Source of the DNA: Gordonibacter sp. An230
GTDB taxonomy: Bacteria > Actinomycetota > Coriobacteriia > Coriobacteriales > Eggerthellaceae
Assembly (NCBI RefSeq): GCF_002159915.1
Contig: NZ_NFJP01000009.1
Location: 62,001-126,000, forward strand
Reading direction: 5' to 3'
DNA length: 64,000 bases
Shown: piece after piece, positions 45,578 to 54,521 of the stretch
How positions within the stretch are numbered: the first letter of the stretch is position 1
How the letters are laid out: each line of letters opens with the position of its first letter
Notes under the pieces: model-generated
What the model saw: the letters and a program-made list of their open reading frames with translations, nothing else
What the model was told of the DNA's origin: nothing
Database searches by the model: none
Translations under genes and position numbers: made by a program

Positions 45578-45657
45578 TTCGGAGGTTGGGCGCGAACGTC
45601 CGGTTGTTGCAGCGCCTGGCGACCGCAACCGTTGCGAATGTCCGTGCGATGCGGTGC

Positions 45658-47040
45658 TTACAGCACTTGGTCCGTTTCGGCGAACGCGACGGTTTCGACG
45701 TTCTTTGCCCGCGCGTATGCCAGCATGACAGCCCAGTACAGCGCACCGGCCAGCACAAGCGAGTTCAACCCGGGGATGCCGATGTTCATGACGCTTGTGA
45801 CCTCTCCCACGATGAAGCCGGCGATCCAGCAGACGATGGAGATGGGATTCCACTTCTCCACCTTGGCCGGCAGCTTGCCTTGGGCGCGAGAGGCGTCCAA
45901 AGTGGGACGGCTGCGCTTTAGAACGAAGTAGTCCACCACCATGATACCGGCAACCGGAGGGATGGCCACTCCGAGCAACGTGAGGAAGTCCGTGAAGTAG
46001 TTGATGATGCCGATCACCGACAGAAACGTGCCCACGATGCCGAGTGTCCACACCAGGCCGTTGCGGCTGAGCTTTTTGTTGAACAGCGAGTTCACCATGG
46101 TGGCCAGACCAAGCGACGAAGAGTACAGGTTGATATCGTTGAGCTTCACCGTGGAGGCGACCACGATAACAACGCCGATCACGCCGGAAGTGCCCATCAT
46201 GATGTCGACGACGTTCTCGGTTCCCATGGCGTGCGCCAAGAGCACGGCCAGGAGGTTCATGCCCAACTCGCCGACGAACGTGCCGATGAGCGTCATCCAG
46301 AACACCTGCGTGCCGTTCTTCAGGAAGCGCGCGTAATCGGGCGTGCAGATGGCTCCGGCGATGAAACCGCCCGCTACTATGGTGGTCGCCGCGCCCAGCG
46401 TGAGGGCCGGCCCCGGAGGCGCCGTAGTCAGAAGCTCGGTAAGCGAGTGGTTCTGCAAGATGATGGCCGCGGCCACGACGACCACGATCACGAAAAGCGG
46501 CACGAACACGGTGGCGAAGTTCGCGATGGCCTTGATGCCGAACACCACGAGCAGCGTGATGCCCAATCCGGTGATGATCGCCCAAAGGATGTACTCGGGC
46601 GTGACGCCGGGCATGAGGCCGGGCAGAACTTCCTCGGTGCCGAGGAAGTCCGTGAAGGGGACGATCTCGGCCATGCCTTCGCCGAACACCGCGTTCTGCA
46701 CGCCGAACCATCCCACCATGGAGATGGCGACAACGCCGCCGAACAGCGCCGATCCCACCTTGCCGAAACCCGCCCAGCGCGAGAGCAAGCTGGTCGACAG
46801 TCCCTCGCGTGCGGCTGCGGTTCCCAGCGCCCAGCTGACAATCTGCAGAAGCACCGATCCGAGCATGGTCGCCAAGAACGCGTCCCAGAACGTCAGGCCG
46901 AAGCCCAGCGATGCGCCCAGCATTAGCTGGGAGACGCAGCAGATCGCGCCGATCCTGATGAAGAGAATTCGCCAAAACGGCTGTTTCGCTTCGTCAGGAA
47001 CTCGCGACAGCGAGTAATCGATGTCGTGTTCCGGAGCCAT
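45658..47040 (-). CDS. NCS1-family permease (cytosine/purine, CodB-like)
   Basis: 460-aa transporter with 12 predicted membrane helices that would import a nucleobase, hydantoin or related compound. Family features include the N-terminal WRILFIRIGAICCVSQLMLGA, the GWFGVQNAVFGEGMAE segment in TM3, SLTELLTTAP and the TPDYARFLKN loop. The ATG at 47040 follows GAAAGGA. It stands alone, with no deaminase gene beside it. Given the hydantoinase/DUF917 genes 6 kb away a hydantoin-type substrate is possible, but cytosine or purine is the default reading. Confidence 0.87.
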   Translation of the reverse strand: MAPEHDIDYSLSRVPDEAKQPFWRILFIRIGAICCVSQLMLGASLGFGLTFWDAFLATMLGSVLLQIVSWALGTAAAREGLSTSLLSRWAGFGKVGSALFGGVVAISMVGWFGVQNAVFGEGMAEIVPFTDFLGTEEVLPGLMPGVTPEYILWAIITGLGITLLVVFGIKAIANFATVFVPLFVIVVVVAAAIILQNHSLTELLTTAPPGPALTLGAATTIVAGGFIAGAICTPDYARFLKNGTQVFWMTLIGTFVGELGMNLLAVLLAHAMGTENVVDIMMGTSGVIGVVIVVASTVKLNDINLYSSSLGLATMVNSLFNKKLSRNGLVWTLGIVGTFLSVIGIINYFTDFLTLLGVAIPPVAGIMVVDYFVLKRSRPTLDASRAQGKLPAKVEKWNPISIVCWIAGFIVGEVTSVMNIGIPGLNSLVLAGALYWAVMLAYARAKNVETVAFAETDQVL

Positions 47041-47734
47041 GGTGTTCCTTTCTCGTGTTGGCTTGCGCTGCAGGGCTGCCATGTGACACGAGGTGGATCG
47101 CGGGAGCGTTTCGCACGGCGATTTTGCTGTGCGACGACGAGGCCGCTTCGGATCTTTCTCGTTTCCCTGCACGACGAAGGCGCGCTCTGCGTTTCGGAGT
47201 TGCTTTGGGGCGGGGTCTCGTAGTGCGGCGCCGTCTCGTCGTGGGCAAGATGGAGGGATTATACCCCGAAGCGCTTCCTGCTACGATGGGGCGGGCGAAG
47301 TTAACCGGTCGGTAACGCGAGACTATCCGCCGCCGTGCGCAAAGGGGGCGGGCGAAAAGCGGTTCGATGAAGGGCTTCGGTGCTTTCCGCGGACGCTTGC
47401 GAGGGGGGCTTTCGTCCGTTTCGCGCTTGGCGAGAGGACCGGGCTCGAGGGCGGGTGGGCAGACGATGCCTTTTTCTCATCCGCGGAAGTGCCGTTCTGT
47501 CCGTTTGTCCCGGTGAGCGAGTGCGACGGCTCGGGTGCGCGGACGCATGGGATGAAAAGCGGCGACGACACGCCCCGTCGTTCCCATGTGGCGCGCGCCT
47601 GCTCCGAAGCGCAGGCTCGTCCGTCGACCAGCCAAAGTGGTTCTTGACGCATCGGCTGCGCTCACGTGCAGGTTTATCCCCCCCCCTCCCCAAAAAAGAC
47701 GTTCAATGTCGGCCGGTTTGCCGGGAGTGGATAT

Positions 47735-48000
47735 TCGAGCGGACGCGCAGGCTCTTTCCAGGGGGCCGACCGTTGTCCTTCGCGCATGATTGGCGCGCAG
47801 GTTCGTTGCGCAGTCGGGGTTGGAGAAAGGGTGTGGATCGTCGTCGGAGCTCGTTGGGCGCGCGGATTCGTTCGAGGAATGTGTTCGATGCGCGCGTGTT
47901 TGGGCGTGGGGCGCGCTCTTGGGCGCGCGGGTTCGTTCGCCATCGCATGCGGGATGGCCGCTGGCACGATGGCGAGGCGTCTGCGGACGCTCAGGCTTGT
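47735..48000. repeat. Degenerate repeats with a 65-67-bp period
   Basis: Units of TGGGCGCGCGGGTTCGTTCG start near 47790, 47857, 47922 and (weaker) 47988, with a possible first copy near 47735. The 47857 and 47922 copies are nearly identical over 20 bp. Confidence 0.5.
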
Positions 48001-48096
48001 TCCGCCTCCTCCGCGCGCTGGTCCTCTTGCCTCGAAAGCGATGGTGAGTTCGCGGGTGTTGCCAAGCTGGGCGTGTTGTGCGGTGGACATTGGTGC

Positions 48097-48102
48097 TAGA
48101 AT
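48097..48102 (+). promoter_or_regulatory. -10 element implying a leaderless small-protein transcript
   Basis: TAGAAT, then GCCCGC, then ATG at 48109: the same geometry as the LuxR gene at 8453. The -35 is weak. Confidence 0.4.
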
Positions 48103-48108
48103 GCCCGC

Positions 48109-48246
48109 ATGCGCAAAAGGCCGCAGAACATTCGGCAGATCCTTGAGACCCCGCTCATGGGGTTCGGCATCGTGCTGCTTTCTCTCGTGTGCTTTCTGAT
48201 TTTGCTTTGGGTGCTCATCATACTTGTGAGGGTTGTGCTGGGTTGA
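48109..48246 (+). CDS. Small single-span membrane protein upstream of trkH (45 aa)
   Basis: ATG to TGA frame of 45 residues: a basic N-terminus (MRKRPQNIRQ) followed by one long hydrophobic helix (residues 17-42). It lies 56 bp upstream of trkH on the same strand. The positively charged start predicts N-in orientation. It may be a small accessory subunit of the potassium transporter or an unrelated membrane peptide. No ribosome site is present, but a -10 box 6 nt upstream would allow leaderless translation. Confidence 0.5.
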   Translation: MRKRPQNIRQILETPLMGFGIVLLSLVCFLILLWVLIILVRVVLG

Positions 48247-48302
48247 GTTCCGTCACCGACAAGGCCGACAAGCTCGGCGCGCGACAGGGGTAGAGCACGT
48301 TT

Positions 48303-49823
48303 ATGTGGCAAAGGTTCACATTGTACGATGTGCGGGTGATCGGCCATTACCTCGGCGTGCTCGTGCTGTTCTCGTCGCTGGCGCTGCTGGTGCCGTTTGT
48401 CACGGCCGTTGCTTGCCAAGAATGGAAGCCTGCGGCTCATTACCTGCTCGCCATTGGCGTGGCGCTCATCGTGGGCGTTGCACTGCGTTTTCTGCGCATC
48501 GAGCCCGGCCGGCTTGATCGGCAGCAGGCGCTTGCCGTCACCGGATTCGCATGGATTGTGCTGTCGTTCATCGCGTCGATCCCCTTGTACCTTTCCGGCC
48601 ATTACGCTACGCATCTAGATGCGCTGTTCGACTGCGTGTCGGGCATGACCACCACGGGCGCAAGCGTCATCCTCGACCTCGACCATCTGTCGAACGCCGA
48701 CAACATGTGGCGCTTCATGCTGCATCTCATGGGAGGTTTCGGCCTGATTGTGGTTGCGCTTTCGTTCGGGCTGTTCGGCAAGCGCGTGGGCGCGAGCCTG
48801 TACATGTCCGAAGGCCGTAGCGAGCACGTGGTGCCCAACGTCGTGCAAACCACGCAGTTCATCGCGAAAATCGGCATGGGCATCATCTTGGTGGCCACGG
48901 TTATCCTGACGGGGTTGTGCCTGATCATCGGCATGGAGCCGCTGCGGGCGTTTCTGCAGGCGCTGTGGTTGTCTGTTTCGGGCTTCACCACGGGCGGCTT
49001 TGCTCCCATGAGCCAGAGCGTGATGTACTATCACTCTTTTCCCATCGAAGTGGTGCTCATGCTGGTCATGCTGGTGGGCTCCATCAGCTTCGTGCTGCAT
49101 GCGGAGGTGTGGAAAGGCCGTGTGGCGGTGTTTTTCCGCGATCTCGAGATACGCACGATGGTGCTGTGGCTTGCGGTGGTGACGTGCGTGTTCGCGGCCT
49201 CGCTCAGCGCGAGCGCCGACTTCTCCAATTTGCCCGCCATGTTGCGGCGCGGCCTGTTTATGGTGATCTCGGCGTTCTCCACCACGGGTTTTCAGAACAT
49301 CACGACGAACCAACTGGAAACGTCGCTTACGTCGGGTGCGTTTCTCGTGCTGGCGATGCTCATGGCGGTGGGCGGCAGCGGCGGTTCCACGTCGGGCGGC
49401 ATCAAGTTCAGCCGCATGGGCATCATCGCGAAGTCCATGGTGTCCACCATCAAAGAGGCGCTTGCGCCCGATTCGGCGCGCGTGGTGGTGGCGTACAACC
49501 ACGTGGGGCGGCGCGTGCTCACGCCCGACATCGTGAAAGAGGCCATGACGGTGTTCATCCTGTACGTTGTCACGTACGCAGTGGGGGCGCTCGTGGGCAT
49601 CGCGCATGGGTTCGAAGCCGCGCCGGCCATTTTCGAGTCCGTGTCGATGGCCAGCAACGGCGGCATCGTTTCATCGTTGGCGACGCCTGGGATGGCGCCG
49701 ACGCTCGAGGTGTTCTACATCGTGCAGATGTGGGCGGGACGCTTGGAGTTCGTGACGCTCATCGCCTTGGCGGTTGAGATCGCGGTGTCGCTCAATCCGA
49801 AGAAATGGATGGTGAGACGATGA
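48303..49823 (+). CDS. trkH: TrkH/KtrB-family potassium uptake protein
   Basis: 506-aa pore-forming subunit of a K+ transporter. Four pore-loop repeats are recognisable: SGMTTTGASV (about residue 114), SGFTTGGFAP (about 222), SAFSTTGFQN (about 325) and a last repeat near SMASNGGIVSS (about 440), each with a filter Gly. GGSGGSTSGGIKFSRM is the typical segment after the third loop. It needs a TrkA/KtrA NAD-binding subunit, which is not in this window. The next gene overlaps its stop (ATGA). Confidence 0.93.
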   Translation: MWQRFTLYDVRVIGHYLGVLVLFSSLALLVPFVTAVACQEWKPAAHYLLAIGVALIVGVALRFLRIEPGRLDRQQALAVTGFAWIVLSFIASIPLYLSGHYATHLDALFDCVSGMTTTGASVILDLDHLSNADNMWRFMLHLMGGFGLIVVALSFGLFGKRVGASLYMSEGRSEHVVPNVVQTTQFIAKIGMGIILVATVILTGLCLIIGMEPLRAFLQALWLSVSGFTTGGFAPMSQSVMYYHSFPIEVVLMLVMLVGSISFVLHAEVWKGRVAVFFRDLEIRTMVLWLAVVTCVFAASLSASADFSNLPAMLRRGLFMVISAFSTTGFQNITTNQLETSLTSGAFLVLAMLMAVGGSGGSTSGGIKFSRMGIIAKSMVSTIKEALAPDSARVVVAYNHVGRRVLTPDIVKEAMTVFILYVVTYAVGALVGIAHGFEAAPAIFESVSMASNGGIVSSLATPGMAPTLEVFYIVQMWAGRLEFVTLIALAVEIAVSLNPKKWMVRR

Positions 49824-50515
49824 GGACCGGCTGGCGAACGGCTGCGTGCGCGCGGTTGGGGTTGGCTTTGGGGCCGAGGCGGGTTTCGAGGCCTAAGCTG
49901 GCGAGGGAGCTGGTCTCGAAGCTGGGCTTGGCGATGGCGCTTGCGATGGCGCTTGGACTTGCGGGTATGCCGATGCTTGGCTGCATGGACGGGAGGTCGG
50001 ACGTTGCTTTCGCCGACGAGCCTGCGGAGGGTGGCAATGCGGTGAATACCCAGCAGCTTCCTGACAGTTCGTTCATCTACGACACATCCATCGGCGATCT
50101 TGCCCAAGCCGACTCCTATTACGACAACCAGACCGTGCAAGTGGTGGGGGAGGTTGTCGGTGACGGCATCCGGTCGGGTTTGGATGATCGCCATCAATGG
50201 ATCACGCTTTCGGCCGAGGGCGACTCGTCAACGATATCGGCGTACATGACCTCTGAGCAAGTGATGAAAATCGACACGTTCGGCAGGTATGGCGCACGTG
50301 GCACCATGCTGCAGGTGCGTGGAACGTTCCACTTGGTATGCCCCGATCACGATGGTATTTCCGATCTCCATGCTGAAGTGGTGACAGTGGTGTCGCGCGG
50401 TGAGGAGATGCCGGACGAGTTCGATGCGAAGGCGTTCGTTCCCGGCGTCGTGACTGTGGCGGCTGGCTTGGCCATGCTCGGGGTGTTCTACTGGTTGCGC
50501 GAGCGACAGCGCTAA
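49820..50515 (+). CDS. Exported membrane-anchored hypothetical protein
   Basis: 231 aa with a long basic N-terminus and a signal-like hydrophobic segment (LGLAMALAMALGLAGMPML, residues about 36-54) directly followed by Cys, so lipidation is possible. The extracellular part (residues 60-205) is beta-rich and looks like an OB-fold (QTVQVVGEVVGDGI ... TMLQVRGTFHLVCPDH). A second membrane helix lies at the C-terminus (VTVAAGLAMLGVFYWL). The start overlaps the trkH stop, so it is translationally coupled. A link to K+ transport is unproven. No named family recognised. Confidence 0.8.
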   Translation: MRTGWRTAACARLGLALGPRRVSRPKLARELVSKLGLAMALAMALGLAGMPMLGCMDGRSDVAFADEPAEGGNAVNTQQLPDSSFIYDTSIGDLAQADSYYDNQTVQVVGEVVGDGIRSGLDDRHQWITLSAEGDSSTISAYMTSEQVMKIDTFGRYGARGTMLQVRGTFHLVCPDHDGISDLHAEVVTVVSRGEEMPDEFDAKAFVPGVVTVAAGLAMLGVFYWLRERQR

Positions 50516-50535
50516 GCGCGAGAAGGGGAGGGCGT

Positions 50536-51537
50536 GTGCAGAAGGGGCAGGTCGTCAAGCTTGATCGCGGGTATCCTCTCGTGCGCACCGAGCGCGGAGA
50601 GCTCGTGCGCTGTGAGCATGCCACCGCATTGGTGAAGGGCGAGGAGGTGCGCGCCGTCATAGGTGATTTCGTGGACGTCGACGTACCGGAGGGCCATGAC
50701 AAGGGCATCATTGGCGGCATTCGGCCGCGCACGCGCGCGTTTGTGCGCAAAGACCCCACCGAACGCGCGTTGCCGCAGGTGCTGGCGGCGAATTTCGACC
50801 GAGTGCTCGTGGCGCAGCCGCTGGCCGACGTGAACGTGCGGAGGCTCGAGCGCGAGCTGGTGCTGGCGTACGAGACGGGCGCTGCGGTGACCGTCGTGTT
50901 GACGAAGGCCGACCTTGCGGAAAGCGAGGAGCACGCCGCTGCCGTGAGCGACCGTGTGCGCGCGCTCGTGGGACCGGATGTTCGGACGCTTGTCGTATCG
51001 GAGAACGATCCCGCCAGCATAGAGTCTGTGCGCGCGCTCGTGCCTGCGGGCACCACAGCCGTGCTCATCGGGAAGAGCGGCGTGGGGAAATCGAGCATGG
51101 TGAACATGCTGGTGGGATCCGCCGTGCAGGAGACGACGCCTGTGCGCGACGACGGCAAGGGCCGCCATACCACGGTGAGCCGCGAGATGGTGGCCGTGCC
51201 CGGCGGCGGCTTCATCGTGGACATGCCTGGCGTGCGGGGTCTGGGGTTGTGGGAGGCCGATGCCGGCATAGGGGCGGCTTTCGCCGACGTGGAGAAGCTG
51301 GCCGAGCAGTGCCGTTTCCGCGATTGTCGCCATGTGGACGAGCCTGGTTGCGCCGTGCGTGCCGCTGTGGGCTCCGGCGCATTGAGCGCCGAGAGGTTCG
51401 AGTCCTATCAGGCGCTCAAACGCGAGACGCACGAGCTGCGTGATCGGCGCGAGCAGGCGCGCCGCATGCGCGGCGAAAAAGCCTCCGACCGCACGAAGGC
51501 CTCCGCCCGCAAAGGCAAGCCTCGCAAGAGGCGCTAG
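50536..51537 (+). CDS. rsgA: Ribosome small-subunit GTPase RsgA
   Basis: Circularly permuted GTPase that helps late 30S maturation. The N-terminal OB-fold (residues 1-70) is followed by the motifs in permuted order: TKAD (G4), GKSGVGKSSMVN (G1), then HTTVSREM and DMPGVRG (G3). The C-terminal zinc knuckle C..C..H..C is seen in CRFRDCRHVDEPGCAV. A basic tail (KASARKGKPRKRR) can bind rRNA. The GTG at 50536 follows GAAGGGGAGG; a GTG at 50534 is in another frame. It starts 20 bp after the previous gene. Confidence 0.95.
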   Translation: MQKGQVVKLDRGYPLVRTERGELVRCEHATALVKGEEVRAVIGDFVDVDVPEGHDKGIIGGIRPRTRAFVRKDPTERALPQVLAANFDRVLVAQPLADVNVRRLERELVLAYETGAAVTVVLTKADLAESEEHAAAVSDRVRALVGPDVRTLVVSENDPASIESVRALVPAGTTAVLIGKSGVGKSSMVNMLVGSAVQETTPVRDDGKGRHTTVSREMVAVPGGGFIVDMPGVRGLGLWEADAGIGAAFADVEKLAEQCRFRDCRHVDEPGCAVRAAVGSGALSAERFESYQALKRETHELRDRREQARRMRGEKASDRTKASARKGKPRKRR

Positions 51538-52305
51538 GGCGGTGCGCGCTCGGCTGCGGATCTGGTATGCGCACGCATTGGCTACATAGCGTGTGAAAAT
51601 TGGTTACAAATTATGTTATATTCGCTAAAGTCTTCGGTTTGCTCGCCATATTAAAAACCGTTGCGTCTTTTTCGGCGAATGCGAGCTCTTTCAGCTGGTT
51701 GTACGGCATGTCGAAAAGTTTTTGGTAGAGGGTATGCCGAGTTTCGCCAGCGTTTCGTCGCAGAGGCGGCGTCCGCGCTCGATGGTTGCTAGCTCCCGCA
51801 TCCGCTTTTCACGCGTCGTGTTTTCTACGTTGCCGTCTAGGGTGAAGGTCGTTGGGTGACGGGCTCTGGCTGATGGCGATGATTCGAGGAGGACTGGTGC
51901 AGCATGCGTATGGCCTCGGGCGACGTCAGCCCCACCGTCGCGAGGGCCGCCTCATCGCGCTGTTCGAGATCATGGTTCATATGCGTGTTGGCCTGCGCTG
52001 TTCGGGATGCCTTTCGCCCCTCTTTCGCTATTGCTTCCATTTTGTCTATGCGGCATGGCGCGCAATAGGAGGAGAGCGCCCTGGTCGTTTCTGCTATACT
52101 TCGCTATGGCCTTCGTGGGGTCGGGGCGCGCGTCGATCCTGCGAAAGCTGCGCGTTTGCATCGTTGGGCCCTGCACTCGCGGACTGTCAGTTGCCCATAG
52201 CCCGCGGCGATGCCGTGCGGAACCGCTGTTCGCTCACCGCCTGTTGGGCGATGCGTTCGCCTGCTCCGCGCTGTTGTGCCGTGTGGAGACAAGGAGTGTG
52301 AAACC
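51538..52305. other. 768-bp intergenic region with an antitoxin remnant and queT leader
   Basis: The left half holds the minus-strand remnant listed below. The right part (52090-52305) would be a 200-nt leader of queT after a TATACT box near 52094. It is G+C-rich and probably folded. QueT genes are often controlled by preQ1 riboswitches, but no preQ1-I or -II core could be recognised here. Confidence 0.45.
51611..52040 (-). pseudogene. Remnant of a RelB/DinJ-type antitoxin gene
   Basis: The 5' part reads AQANTHMNHDLEQRDEAALA and GLTSPEAIRMLHQ, the ribbon-helix-helix start typical of DinJ/RelB antitoxins. After 51837 that frame stops, while another frame continues with coding-like sequence (TTREKRMRELATIERGRRLC, then GIPSTKNFFDMPYNQLKELA) to a TAA at 51611. 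This indicates at least one frameshift. No toxin gene is left beside it. Family assignment of the second half is uncertain. Confidence 0.6.
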
Positions 52306-52884
52306 ATGACCAACAAGAAGACGGCGTACCTTGCCCAATCTGGCATGATCGCGGCTGTGTACGCGGCGGCCACTCTTGCGGCGCTGATGCTGCTGCAAGG
52401 ACTTGCGTGGGGTCCGGTGCAGTTCCGCATCTCGGAGGCGGTGTGCGTGTTGGCGGCGCTCACGCCCTCGGCGGTGCCAGGGCTTACGGTGGGATGCGCT
52501 CTGGCGAACCTCATCGCGCTCGCTATCAACGGTACGGGTGCGCTCGGTCTGCTCGACGTGGTTTTCGGCAGCTTGGCGACGTTCATCGGAGCGCTGTGGT
52601 GCTGGAAGATGCGAGAGCGTCCGAAGCTGGCGTTGCTCGGCCCCGTGATTGCGAACGCTCTCATCGTGCCCGCTTATCTGCCGCTTTTGCTTCAGGGTTT
52701 GGGCTATTACACCATTCCGTTCACCACGATCGCGCTTGATGGCATGTATGTGCCCATGTACCTGTTCGGCGTTGTGGCCACAGGTGTCGGCGAGGCGCTT
52801 GTCATGTACGTGCTGGGGCTGCCGCTGCTTGAAGCCCTCAAGCGCTTTGGCGTGGCGAAGAAAGTGGCTGCTCGCGTCGAGTGA
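52306..52884 (+). CDS. queT: QueT-family transporter (queuosine precursor)
   Basis: 192-aa membrane protein with five to six helices, substrate-specific S-component of an ECF transporter for queuosine precursors. It begins with KKTAYLAQSGMIAAVYAAATL and has the family motif GPVQFRISEAVCVLAALTPSAVPGL (residues about 36-60 as two conserved stretches) and GCALANLIA. The ATG at 52306 follows AAGGAG at 10 nt. ECF A and T components must be encoded elsewhere. The long leader may regulate it. Confidence 0.88.
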   Translation: MTNKKTAYLAQSGMIAAVYAAATLAALMLLQGLAWGPVQFRISEAVCVLAALTPSAVPGLTVGCALANLIALAINGTGALGLLDVVFGSLATFIGALWCWKMRERPKLALLGPVIANALIVPAYLPLLLQGLGYYTIPFTTIALDGMYVPMYLFGVVATGVGEALVMYVLGLPLLEALKRFGVAKKVAARVE

Positions 52885-53469
52885 GGGCGCAGGCGGTAGC
52901 GCCGCCTCCGCTCCTCTCGCTTCCGACTCCCGCCTCCTGGGCCCTTTGCCTTCGGCTACCGCGCGCCCAAACTCCTTGTTTGCCCATCTGCCCCTCCCTC
53001 TCTCCGCGGTTCATCTGCGTTTCCTCTCCGACCGTTCGCATTCTTGTTGCCGAAAGCGTCAGGTTGCTGCGTCGTTTTCGGTTGTCGTGCGAAAGCCTGA
53101 TCGAGCACTGTGCATTTTCGTTCACATGCGCAAGGGATGCGGAAACGACGGAGGCGTTGCGAGGCGCGCATGCCGGTGATGCCCCGCTAGGTCATCTCGA
53201 GGGGGCGGTGCGGAAGGAGTGGAAGCGTTGCCAGATGCGCAAGGCGAAAGGCCCTGCGGCGATAGGGGCCACGTTGCGGAAGGTCGCTCGTACTGAACAA
53301 TGTGCGAGAGCGCATGGCGAGATCGTGCACGGCGTCCGAGAACGGCCGGGCGCGCGAAAGCGTAGTTGGCGAAGAGGATGTCGGCTGCCATTTCGTCCAC
53401 CTGCATTTTCCCGATGTTCCATACGGGGCATTTGCTCTATTGTGCTTTGCGCTGCGCTGTTACGACAAG

Positions 53470-53485
53470 TGTTTCACATGAAACG
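53470..53485. other. parS: parS-like site (14/16)
   Basis: TGTTTCACATGAAACG differs from parS at positions 9 and 16. Non-coding context. Confidence 0.45.
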
Positions 53486-54215
53486 GCAGGCTCAGAACGA
53501 AAAAGGCCGCGCAAGTGGGTGGCGTGGTCGGTCGCACGAGGTGGACTGCGGGCGTGCGCAGCATGGGTGGAAGCGGCATGAGCGGTCGGTGCGGAAGCAG
53601 GCGGCGAACGGCCCGGCATGGAAGCGAGCGGCGCAAGGGGGGGGGTCGGCGCGAATGCGAGCGCGGGAGGGTTCAGCGAGGACGCGATGGGGAAAGGCGG
53701 CCGAAGGGGTATGTCGCAGATGGGCGCGCAACAGAAAAGCGGAGCGGAAGGACATGATGCAAAAGCCGCGATGCGCGACAAGGCGCCGCGTGAAGGCGCT
53801 AGGCGAAGGGCAAGGCAAGGTCGGCGCGGTGCGGTAGTCGGATGCGCAAGGCACGATGCGGATGGACGAGATGCCGCATGGAGGCGTGGGACGGCTGGGC
53901 GAGGCGCCTCGCGATGGCGTTGATCGGAAAGGCTGAATGCGGTTACTGCCAGGTTCTTTTGGGCGACAAAGGGCAGCGGCGCGGCGACAGGACGGTGCTT
54001 GAGGAGGCGGCGGCCACCCAAGGGACGGCATCCTTTATTGGCGGGGCCCTGCTCTTCCTCTGCTTGCCCTGGAAGGGAAGACGGTTTGGGCTTGCCGCGG
54101 GAAACTCGGAAATGCCGGGTGATTGGCCGACCGACGCCAAGGGGCGAGCAGGAAGAGGGATCGGGCTCGCCACGAGGAGCCCGAATGATCGCATGTTGCG
54201 CCAGGGTGCGCTTGC

Positions 54216-54301
54216 GGAGGCGACCCGCCCCATCCCGTCGACCCGCTCCCGAACTCGGTCGAGCGCGTCCATTTCTCGGCGGAGGCGACCCGCTCCATCC
54301 C
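54216..54301. repeat. Direct repeat, 21 bp, offset 65 bp
   Basis: 54216-54236 and 54281-54301 differ at one base (core GGAGGCGACCCGC). The 65-bp offset matches the period of the repeats near 19.1 and 47.9 kb. Confidence 0.5.
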
Positions 54302-54521
54302 AACAGCCTAACACCTGCTTGCGGCGACGACATTTGCGCCCAAACGCCACCTAAGAGCCTGATATTTCGCAGTGATTCGCGTCCTCGATAATGAACAGGT
54401 GGCAGGGCTCCGCTGTTTACGTGAAGGGCGCCGTCCGAAGGGGCGAAACCGCTAAAATCAAGCATGCGCAAAAAGCATGGGCGCGCCCGCGAAAACCGCG
54501 CCTCTTGAATGAAGGACGTGC

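Larger units (their letters stand above)
45082..45657. other. 576-bp intergenic region between convergent genes
   Basis: Contains the two terminator-like hairpins of the flanking genes and a nested inverted repeat. No gene is supported. Confidence 0.45.
47041..48108. other. 1.07-kb gene-free region with repeats
   Basis: TATAAT on the minus strand (47258-47263) may be the permease promoter. Beyond it no gene is seen. There is a C9 run (47678-47686) and a block of repeats spaced 65-67 bp. Confidence 0.45.
52885..54521. other. 1.64-kb gene-free region
   Basis: The longest gap in the window. Frames are open on both strands because of high G+C, but none has a ribosome site with family-like sequence. 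It holds a parS-like site, a G9 run (53637-53645) and a 65-bp-spaced direct repeat. Confidence 0.5.

Noticed and set aside
45130..45931. Open frames opposite and beyond the permease 3' end
   Set aside because: They overlap hairpins and the real permease gene on the other strand and have no coding features.
47380..48099. Long open frames in the 47-48 kb gap
   Set aside because: Translations are Arg/Ala/Gly/Ser-rich and follow the repeat period; no domain or start signal.
53637..53645. G9 tract as a phase-variation switch
   Set aside because: It is in non-coding DNA with no promoter or frame that it could switch; the same holds for the C9 run at 47678-47686.
52881..53837. 318-aa open frame in the 53 kb gap
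   Set aside because: High-G+C chance frame; no ribosome site, no domain, contains the parS-like site and a G9 run.
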